Source: an uncultured Pelagibacteraceae bacterium
GTDB lineage: Bacteria > Pseudomonadota > Alphaproteobacteria > Pelagibacterales > Pelagibacteraceae
Length of the DNA stretch: 64,000 nt
Direction of reading: 5' to 3'
Assembly: GCA_902596975.1 (NCBI GenBank)
Contig: CACJWS010000006.1
Span: 1-64,000 of the forward strand
Numbering within the stretch: position 1 is the first letter of the stretch; every line of letters starts with the position of its first letter. The notes beneath the pieces were generated by a model that was given only the letters and a program-made list of their open reading frames with translations, was not told the origin of the DNA and did not search any database. The translations under genes were made by a program, and so were the position numbers. This document shows positions 41,328-51,100 of the stretch, one piece after another.

Positions 41328-42737
41328 ATGAAAAATAATCTCACTAACATTAAATCAGACAATATTAATAGGATTGATTGGAAATTATTACAAAATGAAA
41401 TGAAAAATAAGTTTGGTTCTGAGATTTATGATAGTTGGTTAAAAAAAATTGACTTAGTTGATGAGTTTAAAAATTATGTTTTATTATCCGTTTCGACAAG
41501 ATTTATCAGAGACTGGATAACCTCAAGATATTTAGATCAAATATTACAAATAATTAAATCATATAAAAAAGATATTTCCAGAATAGAATTTGTAATTAAC
41601 GAGAATATAAAGAACAAAAATAACGATGAAATAAAACCAAATAATTCATCTGATAATGAAAAGGTTTCATTTATTAAAGATTCATATCTTCAATATAATC
41701 GAATTGATCCAAATAAAAACTTTGAGAATTTCTTGCTAGGGAAAAGTAATAAACTAGCTTTTGAAGCTGCAAAAAAAGTCTCAGAACAAATAGCTCATTA
41801 TAATCCTCTATATATTTATGGTGGAGTTGGAATGGGTAAGACACATTTATTAAATGCAATTGGATTAAGTTTGAAAGAAAAAAATAAAGTAATGTTTATT
41901 TCAGCCGAAAGATTTATGTATCAATTTGTAAAATCCATAAAATCTAATGATATGGTAAAGTTTAAAGAGTATTTTAGAAATACTGACATATTTTTGATTG
42001 ATGATATTCAATTTATGAATGGAAAAGAAGCTATGCAAGAAGAGTTTTTCCACACATTTAATGTTTTGCTAGAGAAAGGATCACAAATTATAGTATCAGC
42101 AGATAGACCACCAAACAAATTAACTAGAATACAAGAGAGAATTAAATCTAGATTTTCAGGAGGACTAGTAGTTGATATTCAAAATGCTGATTTTGAATTA
42201 AGATACAATATAATAAAATCCAAAAATGAAGATCTTGGAATTCATGATCCAAATAATATTAAAATCAGTGACGAGATCATAAAATTTATTAGCACTGAAG
42301 TTAACACTAGTATCAGAGAACTTGTAGGTGCATTTAATAGAATAGTATCTTTCTCAAGAATTTACGGAAAAACACCTTCAATGTCAGAGGTAAAAGTAAT
42401 ATTAAAAGATCTATTAAATTTAACAGAAAATAAAGTTGATATAGACAATATTCAAACAATAGTCTGTAAATATTTTAAAATAAGTAAAAACGAAATGTTG
42501 TCACCAAGAAGGTCAAGATACCTTGTAAGACCAAGACAAACTGCTATTTATTTAGCAAAAATGCTGACATCTAAATCTTTACCAGAGATAGGTCGATCAT
42601 TTGCTAATAGAGATCACACAACTGTTATTCATTCAGTTAAAACAATTGAAAAATTAAGAAAAGACGATAATGAATTAAATTTAAGCATTGATAGCCTAAA
42701 GAATAAAATATTATACAAGCAAGAAAATGAAATTTAG
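41328..42737 (+). CDS. dnaA: Chromosomal replication initiator DnaA
   Basis: YIYGGVGMGKTHLLNAIG, FLIDDIQFMNGKEAMQEEFFHTFN, FANRDHTTVIHSVKTIEKL. Confidence 0.98.
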   Translation: MKNNLTNIKSDNINRIDWKLLQNEMKNKFGSEIYDSWLKKIDLVDEFKNYVLLSVSTRFIRDWITSRYLDQILQIIKSYKKDISRIEFVINENIKNKNNDEIKPNNSSDNEKVSFIKDSYLQYNRIDPNKNFENFLLGKSNKLAFEAAKKVSEQIAHYNPLYIYGGVGMGKTHLLNAIGLSLKEKNKVMFISAERFMYQFVKSIKSNDMVKFKEYFRNTDIFLIDDIQFMNGKEAMQEEFFHTFNVLLEKGSQIIVSADRPPNKLTRIQERIKSRFSGGLVVDIQNADFELRYNIIKSKNEDLGIHDPNNIKISDEIIKFISTEVNTSIRELVGAFNRIVSFSRIYGKTPSMSEVKVILKDLLNLTENKVDIDNIQTIVCKYFKISKNEMLSPRRSRYLVRPRQTAIYLAKMLTSKSLPEIGRSFANRDHTTVIHSVKTIEKLRKDDNELNLSIDSLKNKILYKQENEI

Positions 42738-43839
42738 TGTTAATCAACAGGATTTGCAAAAATCTTTAGGTTACTGTCAGGGTGTAATAGAAAAAAGAAG
42801 CACTTTACCTATACTTTCAAATATTTTGATAGAGGCAGCAAATTCAAAGTTAAAAATTACAGCAACAGATTTAGATTTAATATTTGTAAATGAAATTTCA
42901 AATATTAAAATTTTTGATGAAGGCAAAACAACCACCTCTTCATCAATTATGTTTGATATTGTAAGAAAAATACCCTCTGGTAGTCAGATAAATTTTGAAA
43001 ACTCTGGTGAAAGTAAATTACAATTAGAATCAAATCAATCTCTATTCAATTTAAATTCAATTAATGCATCTGAATTTCCAATTACAGATGAAAATTTCAA
43101 TGAAAATGAATTTACTATAAATTCAAAAGATTTATTAAAACTTTTAAATAAATGTAAATTTTCGATTTCGAATGATGAAACAAGGCATTATCTTAGTGGT
43201 ATTTTTTTCCATCAGACCCAAACAGATGATAAAAATTTTTTAACTGCAGCTGCAACAGATAGTCATAGAATGTCTATCTCAAAAATAAGACTAAAAAACA
43301 AAATTGAATTTGAACCAATAATACTTCCGAAAAAAACTATTTTTCAATTATGTTCTCTTCTAGAAGATTATGATGGCGAGGTTAAAGTCTCAAATATTAA
43401 ATCCAAAATTAAATTTGAACTTAATAATAGTATTTTGATATCAAAATTAATCGATGGAAAATTCCCTAATTATATTCAAGTTATCCCTAGAGAGAATCAA
43501 AAAAAATTAGAAATTGATTTAAAATCTTTTTTAAACTCGGTTGATAGAGTAGCATCAGTTTCTCTAGATAAAAAAGATGGTGTAAAATTTAATTTGACTA
43601 AAGATAATTTAGATTTATCTGTCAATAACACTAACAGTGGTGATGGTAAAGAAAGCCTATCTGTAAAATTTGAGACAGATTTAGATATAAGTTTTAACTC
43701 TAGATATTTGCTTGATATAGCATCCCAACTAAATGGTGATAATATTGAAATATATTTGAAAGATACTGGATCTCCTGCGTTAATAAAAGATCCTGCAGAC
43801 TTTGACAGTATTTATGTTGTAATGCCTATGAAAGGTTAG
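42727..43839 (+). CDS. dnaN: DNA polymerase III beta subunit
   Basis: RSTLPILSNILIEA, C-terminal YVVMPMKG; follows dnaA. Confidence 0.97.
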   Translation: MKFSVNQQDLQKSLGYCQGVIEKRSTLPILSNILIEAANSKLKITATDLDLIFVNEISNIKIFDEGKTTTSSSIMFDIVRKIPSGSQINFENSGESKLQLESNQSLFNLNSINASEFPITDENFNENEFTINSKDLLKLLNKCKFSISNDETRHYLSGIFFHQTQTDDKNFLTAAATDSHRMSISKIRLKNKIEFEPIILPKKTIFQLCSLLEDYDGEVKVSNIKSKIKFELNNSILISKLIDGKFPNYIQVIPRENQKKLEIDLKSFLNSVDRVASVSLDKKDGVKFNLTKDNLDLSVNNTNSGDGKESLSVKFETDLDISFNSRYLLDIASQLNGDNIEIYLKDTGSPALIKDPADFDSIYVVMPMKG

Positions 43840-44534
43840 TTAGCAAGACCAAGCTCGGAATAAATTTCTTTTTGCAATAATTTTACAAATTCTGTTTCTT
43901 CGATACCTGTATTAATTGGTTTTAAAATAGAAATAGTGATCGTTTTATTGGGCTTCATCTTTCCAGATTTTGGCCATACTCTTCCAGAGTCAATAGCGAC
44001 GGGTTGACATTTTACATTTAATTCTCTGTAAATTCTTCCAACTCCCTTTTTAAAAGGAATAATTTCATCTGGTAGAACTCGAGTAGCTTGTGGAAAAATT
44101 ATTACAGGTCTTTTTGTTTTTTCCATAACTTCTTTAATTTTTTCAGTAAAATTAAGGTTTTCTTTAGAAACTTTATTTCTATTTACAGAAATAGAATCTA
44201 TCTTTCTTAAATACCAACCAAATATCGGAATATTTAATAATTCTTTTTTAAGAATAAAAATTGGTGAATTAAATATTGTTTGTAAAAAAAAAGTTTCAAA
44301 CATCGATTGATGAGAACATGCTATAAAGAAATTTTCGTTATTAATTATGTTTTCTTTACCTTTTATTACTATGCTAGTTGAGTAAAAAATTTTTAAACAG
44401 AATGAGGACCAGTATCCAAAAAGTTTACCTCCAAAAAGAGTGATTTTCTTTGGCAGTAATAAAGATGGAAGAAAAATAATACATATTAAAATTAACCCAG
44501 AAAAAAATATACTTTTAAAGAGGATATTTCTCAT
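43836..44534 (-). CDS. 1-acyl-sn-glycerol-3-phosphate acyltransferase (PlsC-like)
   Basis: ACSHQSMFET (HX4-type motif), IFPQATRVLP. Confidence 0.88.
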   Translation of the reverse strand: MRNILFKSIFFSGLILICIIFLPSLLLPKKITLFGGKLFGYWSSFCLKIFYSTSIVIKGKENIINNENFFIACSHQSMFETFFLQTIFNSPIFILKKELLNIPIFGWYLRKIDSISVNRNKVSKENLNFTEKIKEVMEKTKRPVIIFPQATRVLPDEIIPFKKGVGRIYRELNVKCQPVAIDSGRVWPKSGKMKPNKTITISILKPINTGIEETEFVKLLQKEIYSELGLAN

Positions 44535-44547
44535 TATAAGTTTTAAG

Positions 44548-45762
44548 TTAGATAATATCTGTTATTTTTTGTCTTTTTCTTATAATCTTTACTTTATTTC
44601 CTTTAATCAAAATTTCAGCAGGCCTTAATCTAAGATTATAATTAGATGATAATGAATAACCATAGGCACCTGTATCGCAAATAATCATAATATCATTTTC
44701 TTTTATATTCTGAAATTTCCTTTCTGTTAAAAATTTATCAGTTGTTTCACATACTGGGCCTACAAATTCTAATATTTTTTTTGATCGTGACATATTTCTT
44801 AGGGATGGAATTATCCTATGTTTTGCATTGTACAAAGCTGGTCTTATTAAATCATTCATTGCTGCATCCAATATAACGAATATTTTTGTTTTGTTATGTT
44901 TTAAATAAATTACTTTAGATGCAAGTATACCAACATTTCCAATTATAGATCTTCCAGGTTCAAAAATTATTTTACAATTGTATTTATTTTTAAATTTAAT
45001 TATTGATTTTTTATATTTTGTATAATTAAGTTTTTTTTTTTTATTATCATAGTTTATCCCCATCCCACCACCTAAATCAATGATCTCAAATTTATAATCT
45101 AAATTTTTTAAAAGTTTATCAAGGACATTTAGCATTTTTTCGTAGGGTTTGTGGTTTAAGATTTGACTACCGATATGAACGCTTAAGCATTTAATATTTA
45201 TAAATTTTGATTGTTTCATCAAATTAATAATTTTTACAAAAGTCTTTTTATCTACACCAAATTTATTTTCACTTTTACCAGTTGAAATTTGTTTCAATGT
45301 TTCAGCATCTGTATCTGGATTTAATCTTAGTCCTATATCAACAACTTTATTTAGTTTTTTTGCAGCTGCTTCAATCGCCAAAACTTCACTCAATGACTCA
45401 GAATTTATTAATAATATTTTTTGCTTAATTGCGTACTCAATTTCATTTCTTGTTTTACCAACTCCAGAGAAAACTATCTTATTTTTATCAATACCAGCTT
45501 TAAGCGATGCATATAATTCACCCTTTGAAACTACATCTGCTCCAAGGCCAAGTTTTTTTATTTCTTTTAATAGTGAAATATTTGAATTAGATTTTACAGA
45601 AAAACAAATTAAAGGTTTAATTTCCTTAAAAGCTTTTTTAAAATTCCCTATATTTTCTCTTAAATTTTTATAAGAGTAGCAGTAAAGAGGCGTATTAAAT
45701 TTTTTTGTTAGACTCTCAATATTTTTTCCTTCAATAAAAAATTTATTATTTATATATCTCAT
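44548..45762 (-). CDS. lysA: Diaminopimelate decarboxylase
   Basis: PLYCYSYKNLRENIGNFKKAF, CFSVKSNSN, SVHIGSQI, EPGRSI, GPVCETTD. Confidence 0.96.
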   Translation of the reverse strand: MRYINNKFFIEGKNIESLTKKFNTPLYCYSYKNLRENIGNFKKAFKEIKPLICFSVKSNSNISLLKEIKKLGLGADVVSKGELYASLKAGIDKNKIVFSGVGKTRNEIEYAIKQKILLINSESLSEVLAIEAAAKKLNKVVDIGLRLNPDTDAETLKQISTGKSENKFGVDKKTFVKIINLMKQSKFINIKCLSVHIGSQILNHKPYEKMLNVLDKLLKNLDYKFEIIDLGGGMGINYDNKKKKLNYTKYKKSIIKFKNKYNCKIIFEPGRSIIGNVGILASKVIYLKHNKTKIFVILDAAMNDLIRPALYNAKHRIIPSLRNMSRSKKILEFVGPVCETTDKFLTERKFQNIKENDIMIICDTGAYGYSLSSNYNLRLRPAEILIKGNKVKIIRKRQKITDII

Positions 45763-45875
45763 AATACTTTTTGAATATTCTTAGTTAATTCAGATTTATA
45801 TTCTGGATCACCTTTACGTCCACAAGCAACTACAAAATATAAACAAAGTATAATAATTAAAATTTTTTTACTCAT
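45759..45875 (-). CDS. Small lipoprotein, LptM/LppL-like (38 aa), not in ORF track
   Basis: Manual translation MSKKILIIILCLYFVVACGRKGDPEYKSELTKNIQKVL*; lipobox VVAC; overlaps argH stop and lysA start. Confidence 0.8.
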   Translation of the reverse strand: MSKKILIIILCLYFVVACGRKGDPEYKSELTKNIQKVL

Positions 45876-47265
45876 TTTTTACTTTTTTTATCATTTTCTT
45901 AACGTTCTCAAAAGAAGTTCCGCCATAAGATTTTTTTGAATTAATTGAATTTTCTAGATTTAGTATTTTATAAACATTTAATGTAAGTTTTGGCTCAATT
46001 TGATTTATTTCTTTCAATTCTAGTTCGTGAAGTTTTTTGTTTTTTTTTTCAGCTAGATTAATTATTTTTGCAGTTTGTATGTATGCCTTTCTAAATGGAT
46101 ATCCAAGTTCTCTTACAATGTAATCAGATAAATCTGTAGCTGTAGTAAATCCTTTTTCCGCAAGGGATAGCATACTTTTTTTATTTATTATTAAATTTTT
46201 TAATACATCATTCAATAATGATAGCGATATTTTTAATTGATCATTTGTTTTAAAAACAATTTCTTTGTCATCCTGTAAATCTTTAAAATATGATAAGGGT
46301 AAGCCCTTTAATATTGAAATCATAGAATTGATATTTCCAATAAATATTCCAGTTTTGCCTCTCAAATATTCCAATGGATCAGGATTCTTTTTTTGTGGCA
46401 TTATAGACGAACCGGTTACTAATTTATCATTTAAAGTTATCAAGTTAAATCCATCAGAATTCCAGATTATAAGTTCTTCAGCAATTCTAGAGATATGTAG
46501 AGAACAAGCTAGAGAAGAATATAAAAAGTCTAAAACAAAATCTCTATCAGATACAGTATCTACAGAATTGTTTGTTGGTTTTTTAAATTTAAGTTTTTTT
46601 GTGGTATAATTTCTGTCAATTTTAAAAGAGGTGCCAGATAAAGCCCCTACACCTAAAGGATTTTCATCTAAAAATTCTAAATTATTCTTAAATTTTTTTT
46701 TATCTCTCTTAAACATTTCAACATATGCTAGTAGATAATGTGCTAAAGATAGTGGTTGTGCATTTTTTAAATGTGTAAATCCTGGCATAATTGTTCTGAT
46801 ATTTTTTTGTGCAAGATTTAGAATATTTGAATTTGTATTATCTAATAAAATTATCATTTTTTTTGTTGCTTCTTTTAACCATAATTTAAGGTCGGTAATT
46901 ACCTGATCATTTCTAGATCTAGCAGTATGAACATATCCAGCATCATCACCAATCAGTTCAAATAATCTGTTTTCTATATTCATATGAATATCCTCTAAAT
47001 CATAATCAAAATTGAACTTTTTTTTTACAATTTCATTTTTAATTCTTTTTAATCCCCAGATTATTTTATTCTTTATTCTGAAATTTATAATTTTCTGTTT
47101 GTGAAGCATTTCGACATGAGCAATTGATCCTTCAATATCTTCTTTAAATAGTCTTTTATCTACTGGTAATGAACCACCAACTTTTTTAAATAAAGTTGAG
47201 GCATATTTCTTAATTCTTGTACCCCAAATTGGTTTATTGTTTTTATTTTTACTCATGTTATTCAA
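45868..47265 (-). CDS. argH: Argininosuccinate lyase
   Basis: DAGYVHTARSRNDQVITDLKLWL, GSSIMPQKKNPDPLEYLRGKTG. Confidence 0.97.
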   Translation of the reverse strand: MNNMSKNKNNKPIWGTRIKKYASTLFKKVGGSLPVDKRLFKEDIEGSIAHVEMLHKQKIINFRIKNKIIWGLKRIKNEIVKKKFNFDYDLEDIHMNIENRLFELIGDDAGYVHTARSRNDQVITDLKLWLKEATKKMIILLDNTNSNILNLAQKNIRTIMPGFTHLKNAQPLSLAHYLLAYVEMFKRDKKKFKNNLEFLDENPLGVGALSGTSFKIDRNYTTKKLKFKKPTNNSVDTVSDRDFVLDFLYSSLACSLHISRIAEELIIWNSDGFNLITLNDKLVTGSSIMPQKKNPDPLEYLRGKTGIFIGNINSMISILKGLPLSYFKDLQDDKEIVFKTNDQLKISLSLLNDVLKNLIINKKSMLSLAEKGFTTATDLSDYIVRELGYPFRKAYIQTAKIINLAEKKNKKLHELELKEINQIEPKLTLNVYKILNLENSINSKKSYGGTSFENVKKMIKKVKNE

Positions 47266-47275
47266 TTACAAATCT

Positions 47276-47806
47276 ATGAAATTTATATTTATATCCATTA
47301 AAATAATATTTCTTTACTTCATATCATTTAGCTCTTCATATTCAATAGAAGCACCAGATATAAAAAATCTAATAATTTATGAGGAAAAACAAAAAATTAA
47401 GTTTTTTGACTTTTTAAATGAGGCTGGAAATAAAGTTAATTTGAAAGATTTTAAGTCTGAATTAATTATTTTGAATTTTTGGGCAACATGGTGTGCCCCA
47501 TGTAGAGAGGAAATGCCATCACTAAACAACCTTCAAAAACTTAAGGGTGAAAAAAAAATAATGATTATCCCAATAAATATCGGTGGAGAGAATATTAGTA
47601 CATCTAAGAGGTTTTTTGATGACCTGCAAATAGATGAATTACAAGTTTTTGTCGGTGATGGTGCTGGAATTGCAAAAAATTTAAAATTAAGAGGACTACC
47701 TACAACACTATTCATTGACAAATATGGTTATGAGTTTGCAAGAATTGTTGGCTCAATAGATTTTAACAGTGATGAATTTTTAAATTGGTTAAATGAATTA
47801 AATTAA
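47276..47806 (+). CDS. TlpA-like thioredoxin-fold protein
   Basis: FWATWCAPCREEMPSLNNLQ, LRGLPTTLFID; ATG 47276 preferred. Confidence 0.92.
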   Translation: MKFIFISIKIIFLYFISFSSSYSIEAPDIKNLIIYEEKQKIKFFDFLNEAGNKVNLKDFKSELIILNFWATWCAPCREEMPSLNNLQKLKGEKKIMIIPINIGGENISTSKRFFDDLQIDELQVFVGDGAGIAKNLKLRGLPTTLFIDKYGYEFARIVGSIDFNSDEFLNWLNELN

Positions 47807-48003
47807 TTCTTATAAAAGTAAGCTAATGCTACAAGCACAATTATAGCAACAAATTGTAGTAAAACTCTAAGCTGCATTAATTTGTTAGATGTTTTTTTAT
47901 CTCCATCTCCTTTAAAAAGAGTTCTAATTCCAAGAATTAAGACTACAGCTACAGCTGCAAGCAAAACAATAGCTGTAATTTTAACAAATATTTCAGAAAT
48001 CAT
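47803..48003 (-). CDS. HIG1-domain/twin-TM membrane protein
   Basis: LGIRTLFKGDGDKKTSNKLMQLRVLLQFVAIIVLVALAYFYKN. Confidence 0.85.
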   Translation of the reverse strand: MISEIFVKITAIVLLAAVAVVLILGIRTLFKGDGDKKTSNKLMQLRVLLQFVAIIVLVALAYFYKN

Positions 48004-48052
48004 ACTTTGATTTTAGTTTCTTTTTAAAATAAAAAAACATAATTACTTATCT

Positions 48053-48709
48053 ATGACATTTTGCCTTGAATCAACAATTATAAAACCTGAAAATGGGTCT
48101 GACATCAAAAATGCAGTAATTTTACTTCATGGATACGGTGGAGATGGAAAAGATATAAGTATGTTAACTTTGAATTGGAAAAGGTTTTTAACTAATACAG
48201 TATTCTTATGTCCGAATGGACATGAACCATGTAAAATTAATCCAATTGGTTATCAATGGTTTGATTTAGAAATAAATGATAAAAATTATATTTTAAATGA
48301 AGTAAAAAAAGCTGAAGATAAATTAAGAAAATATATTGAAGAAGTTAAAGCAGAATATAATTTGGAAAATTCAAAGATATGTTTATCTGGATTTAGTCAG
48401 GGTTGCATGATGTCAATAAACTTGGGCCTAACTTCTAAAGATCCTTATAATTGTATTGTTGGATTTTCTGGAAAGATTATAGATAAAGAGGATCTTAGTT
48501 TAAGATTAATTTCTAAAACAAAAACTTTATTAATTCATGGTGAAAAAGATGAAATAGTTCCACCCTATAATTTATTAGAGGCAAAAGATTTTTTTACACG
48601 CAATAATATTAGTATAGAAACTTTAATGATCAAAGACTGCGACCATCATATACCGGTTGAAGCTTCAAGTAATGCATTAAAATTTATCAAAGATAATTTT
48701 GATATTTAA
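48053..48709 (+). CDS. Phospholipase/carboxylesterase family hydrolase
   Basis: VILLHGYGGDGKDI, LSGFSQGCMMSINLGL, HGEKDEIVPP. Confidence 0.93.
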   Translation: MTFCLESTIIKPENGSDIKNAVILLHGYGGDGKDISMLTLNWKRFLTNTVFLCPNGHEPCKINPIGYQWFDLEINDKNYILNEVKKAEDKLRKYIEEVKAEYNLENSKICLSGFSQGCMMSINLGLTSKDPYNCIVGFSGKIIDKEDLSLRLISKTKTLLIHGEKDEIVPPYNLLEAKDFFTRNNISIETLMIKDCDHHIPVEASSNALKFIKDNFDI

Positions 48710-48767
48710 AGAGAATTAACTTTTTTGTTACATTGATTAATAATAATATATAATATATTAAATAATT

Positions 48768-49340
48768 ATGACTCTGATGATTAATGAAAACCTTTCACTC
48801 GAAAAGTGTCCAGCTCTAGTTCTTAACGCAGATTATAGACCATTAAGTTATTATCCTTTATCATTATGGTCATGGCAAGACGCTATTAAATCTGTATTTT
48901 TAGATAGAGTCTCAATTGTAAGTCATTATGATAGAATGATAAGAAGCCCATCATTCTCTATGCAGTTACCAAGTGTTATTGCATTAAAATCTTTTATAAA
49001 GCCTCGTTCAAATCCAAACTTCACAAGATTTAATGTTTTTCTAAGAGATAAGTTTAGTTGTCAATATTGTGGAAGTAATGATGAACTAACTTTTGACCAT
49101 CTTCTTCCAAGATCAAAAGGCGGGAAAACTGATTGGGAAAACGTTGTTACTGCTTGCTCAGCATGTAATGTAAGAAAAGGTGGAAGATTGCTAAAAAATT
49201 CTGGAATGAAGTTAAATCAATGGCCTTTTCAACCAACAACAGAGGATCTTCATAGAAATGGGAAGAATTTTCCTCCTAATTTTCTACACAGCAGTTGGAT
49301 GGATTATTTATATTGGGATGTGGAATTAGATCCTAGTTAA
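48768..49340 (+). CDS. HNH endonuclease family protein
   Basis: FSCQYCGSNDELTFDHLLPRSKGGKTDWENVVTACSACNVRKGGR. Confidence 0.93.
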   Translation: MTLMINENLSLEKCPALVLNADYRPLSYYPLSLWSWQDAIKSVFLDRVSIVSHYDRMIRSPSFSMQLPSVIALKSFIKPRSNPNFTRFNVFLRDKFSCQYCGSNDELTFDHLLPRSKGGKTDWENVVTACSACNVRKGGRLLKNSGMKLNQWPFQPTTEDLHRNGKNFPPNFLHSSWMDYLYWDVELDPS

Positions 49341-49876
49341 ATTTTTTCAGAGATATTTATAGCAATTTTTGAACCAGTTTTAATAATTTTATCAATTACT
49401 GAATATAATCCTTTTTTTGTTGCGCCGTGCTCATATGCAATATCTTTATGTTCCAATTCATCAGCTCTAAATTTTTTAATTTTTTCTCTAAGTTTTTTCT
49501 CATCATCTTGTAATTGATCTATTTGACTTTGGTAATGTTTATCAATTACTTCCTCAACAGAGGCTGTGCACAGCATTGCTGCCTTTTTTCCTAATATTGT
49601 TGAACCGAAACCTAAACCTACTCCTAATAAATCCCATAGTGGTAAAAATTTAGTTGGTTTTATTTTTCTTTCTCTAATTTCATTTTCAAAAAAATCGCTA
49701 TGTTCCTGTTCATGCTCTCTCATTTCCTCTACTAATTTTAATAGTTCAGGATCTTTTTTGAACGTTTTAAGAGCCAAAAGTTGACCTTCATAAATTTTAA
49801 TTGCGCCTCTTTCTCCAGCGTGATCAACTCTAATAAATTCTTCCAATTTTCTTTTGTTAGTTTTTTTCATAAACAA
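49337..49876 (-). CDS. coq7: Demethoxyubiquinone hydroxylase Coq7
   Basis: EFIRVDHAGERGAIKIYEGQL, EHEQEH, ADELEHKDIAYEHGA diiron motifs. Confidence 0.94.
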   Translation of the reverse strand: MFMKKTNKRKLEEFIRVDHAGERGAIKIYEGQLLALKTFKKDPELLKLVEEMREHEQEHSDFFENEIRERKIKPTKFLPLWDLLGVGLGFGSTILGKKAAMLCTASVEEVIDKHYQSQIDQLQDDEKKLREKIKKFRADELEHKDIAYEHGATKKGLYSVIDKIIKTGSKIAINISEKI

Positions 49877-50330
49877 GAGCTCTTAACGAAAATAACACAA
49901 TTAGTAAAGATGTTAAAAAATTCAATCCAGATAAAGAGATGCCTAAAATAGTGAACTCTACATCTTTACAATTTTTAACCATTTCTAGACTTTCGATTAT
50001 TTTTTCTTTATTTGTGATATCTATATTTGTGTTTGTACAACCAGCATATTCATCAAAAATTCCATTTTCTATACCAAAATGATATCCTGCAAGAGCAGTA
50101 CTTAGTGTGAATGTAATGATTAAAACAATTAATATTCTGTCAGATTTAAAATAGTTATATCCCAAAAAACAAATGAAGATCGCTACTAAAAAAGGAATTC
50201 TTTGATAAATACATAATTTACATGGCATATACCCAAGAACTTTTTCAATATAGATTGCAGATAGTAATGCAATAAATGAGTATAAAAATATTAATAAATA
50301 AATATTTTTTCTTTTAAAAATAAAATTCAT
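49857..50330 (-). CDS. Disulfide bond formation protein DsbB-like
   Basis: YMPCKLCIYQRIPF (CxxC), second Cys pair; four TM helices. Confidence 0.85.
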   Translation of the reverse strand: MNFIFKRKNIYLLIFLYSFIALLSAIYIEKVLGYMPCKLCIYQRIPFLVAIFICFLGYNYFKSDRILIVLIITFTLSTALAGYHFGIENGIFDEYAGCTNTNIDITNKEKIIESLEMVKNCKDVEFTILGISLSGLNFLTSLLIVLFSLRALVYEKN

Positions 50331-50331
50331 T

Positions 50332-50940
50332 TTAGTTCATAAAGTTTTGTAAAAATTTATAAATAAAAAAAGCAAAAACTATTAATACAATTGAGATTAT
50401 AATTGAAACTTTAAGCAGTTTTTTTTCAATTATTGTTTTCATAGCTGGACCAAAATTTCCAACCAAAAAAGCTATAATAAAAAATCTAGATCCCCTTGTT
50501 ATTAAGGAGACAATTATAAAATAAATAATATTAAATTGAACGAACCCACTAGTAATTGTGAGCAATTTAAATGGTATAGGTGTAAAACCTGCAATAGCTA
50601 ACAAGGTTGCCCATGCAAAAACACCTCCATCTGATGAAATTTTATCTTTTAAAAATGAAGAATTATCTACACCGTAAAGCTCAAAAATCTTAATACCAAT
50701 TTCATTGAAAAAAACATATCCTATGAAATATCCTAAACATGCTCCTAAAACTGATCCTGTTGTAGCAATGATTGCTATTTTAATCCATCTTTTTCTGTCG
50801 GCAATAGTCATTGGAATAATAAGAACATCCGGAGGAATAGGAAATATGAAACTTTCAATAAAAGATATAAATCCTAAAATTTTTTTAGAATTTTTATGTC
50901 CTGCAAGTTTAATTGTTTTATCAAATAGTTCCTTAAACAT
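50332..50940 (-). CDS. YqaA/DedA (VTT-domain) membrane protein
   Basis: FISFIESFIFPIPPDVLIIPM...GYFIGYVF...AGFTPIPFKLLTITSGFV. Confidence 0.88.
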   Translation of the reverse strand: MFKELFDKTIKLAGHKNSKKILGFISFIESFIFPIPPDVLIIPMTIADRKRWIKIAIIATTGSVLGACLGYFIGYVFFNEIGIKIFELYGVDNSSFLKDKISSDGGVFAWATLLAIAGFTPIPFKLLTITSGFVQFNIIYFIIVSLITRGSRFFIIAFLVGNFGPAMKTIIEKKLLKVSIIISIVLIVFAFFIYKFLQNFMN

Positions 50941-51005
50941 ATTTTCTTTTAATATAAATAGTGTTTTAATACTATTATTTATATTCTATGAAACTAAAAA
51001 TAAAT

Positions 51006-51092
51006 GGGCGAATGGCGGAACTGGTAGACGCGTTGGACTCAAAATCCAATAGTAGCAATACTGTGAGAGTTCGATTCTCTCTTTGCCCACCA
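51006..51092 (+). tRNA. tRNA-Leu (anticodon CAA), CCA encoded
   Basis: GGGCGAA...TTTGCCC acceptor pairing, anticodon loop CTCAAAA flanked by TTGGA/TCCAA, long variable arm, GTTCGATTC T-loop, A + CCA at end. Confidence 0.95.
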
Positions 51093-51100
51093 GAAAATAT

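Noticed and set aside
46265-46609. Plus-strand 114-aa ORF inside argH
   Set aside because: Antisense shadow of argH.
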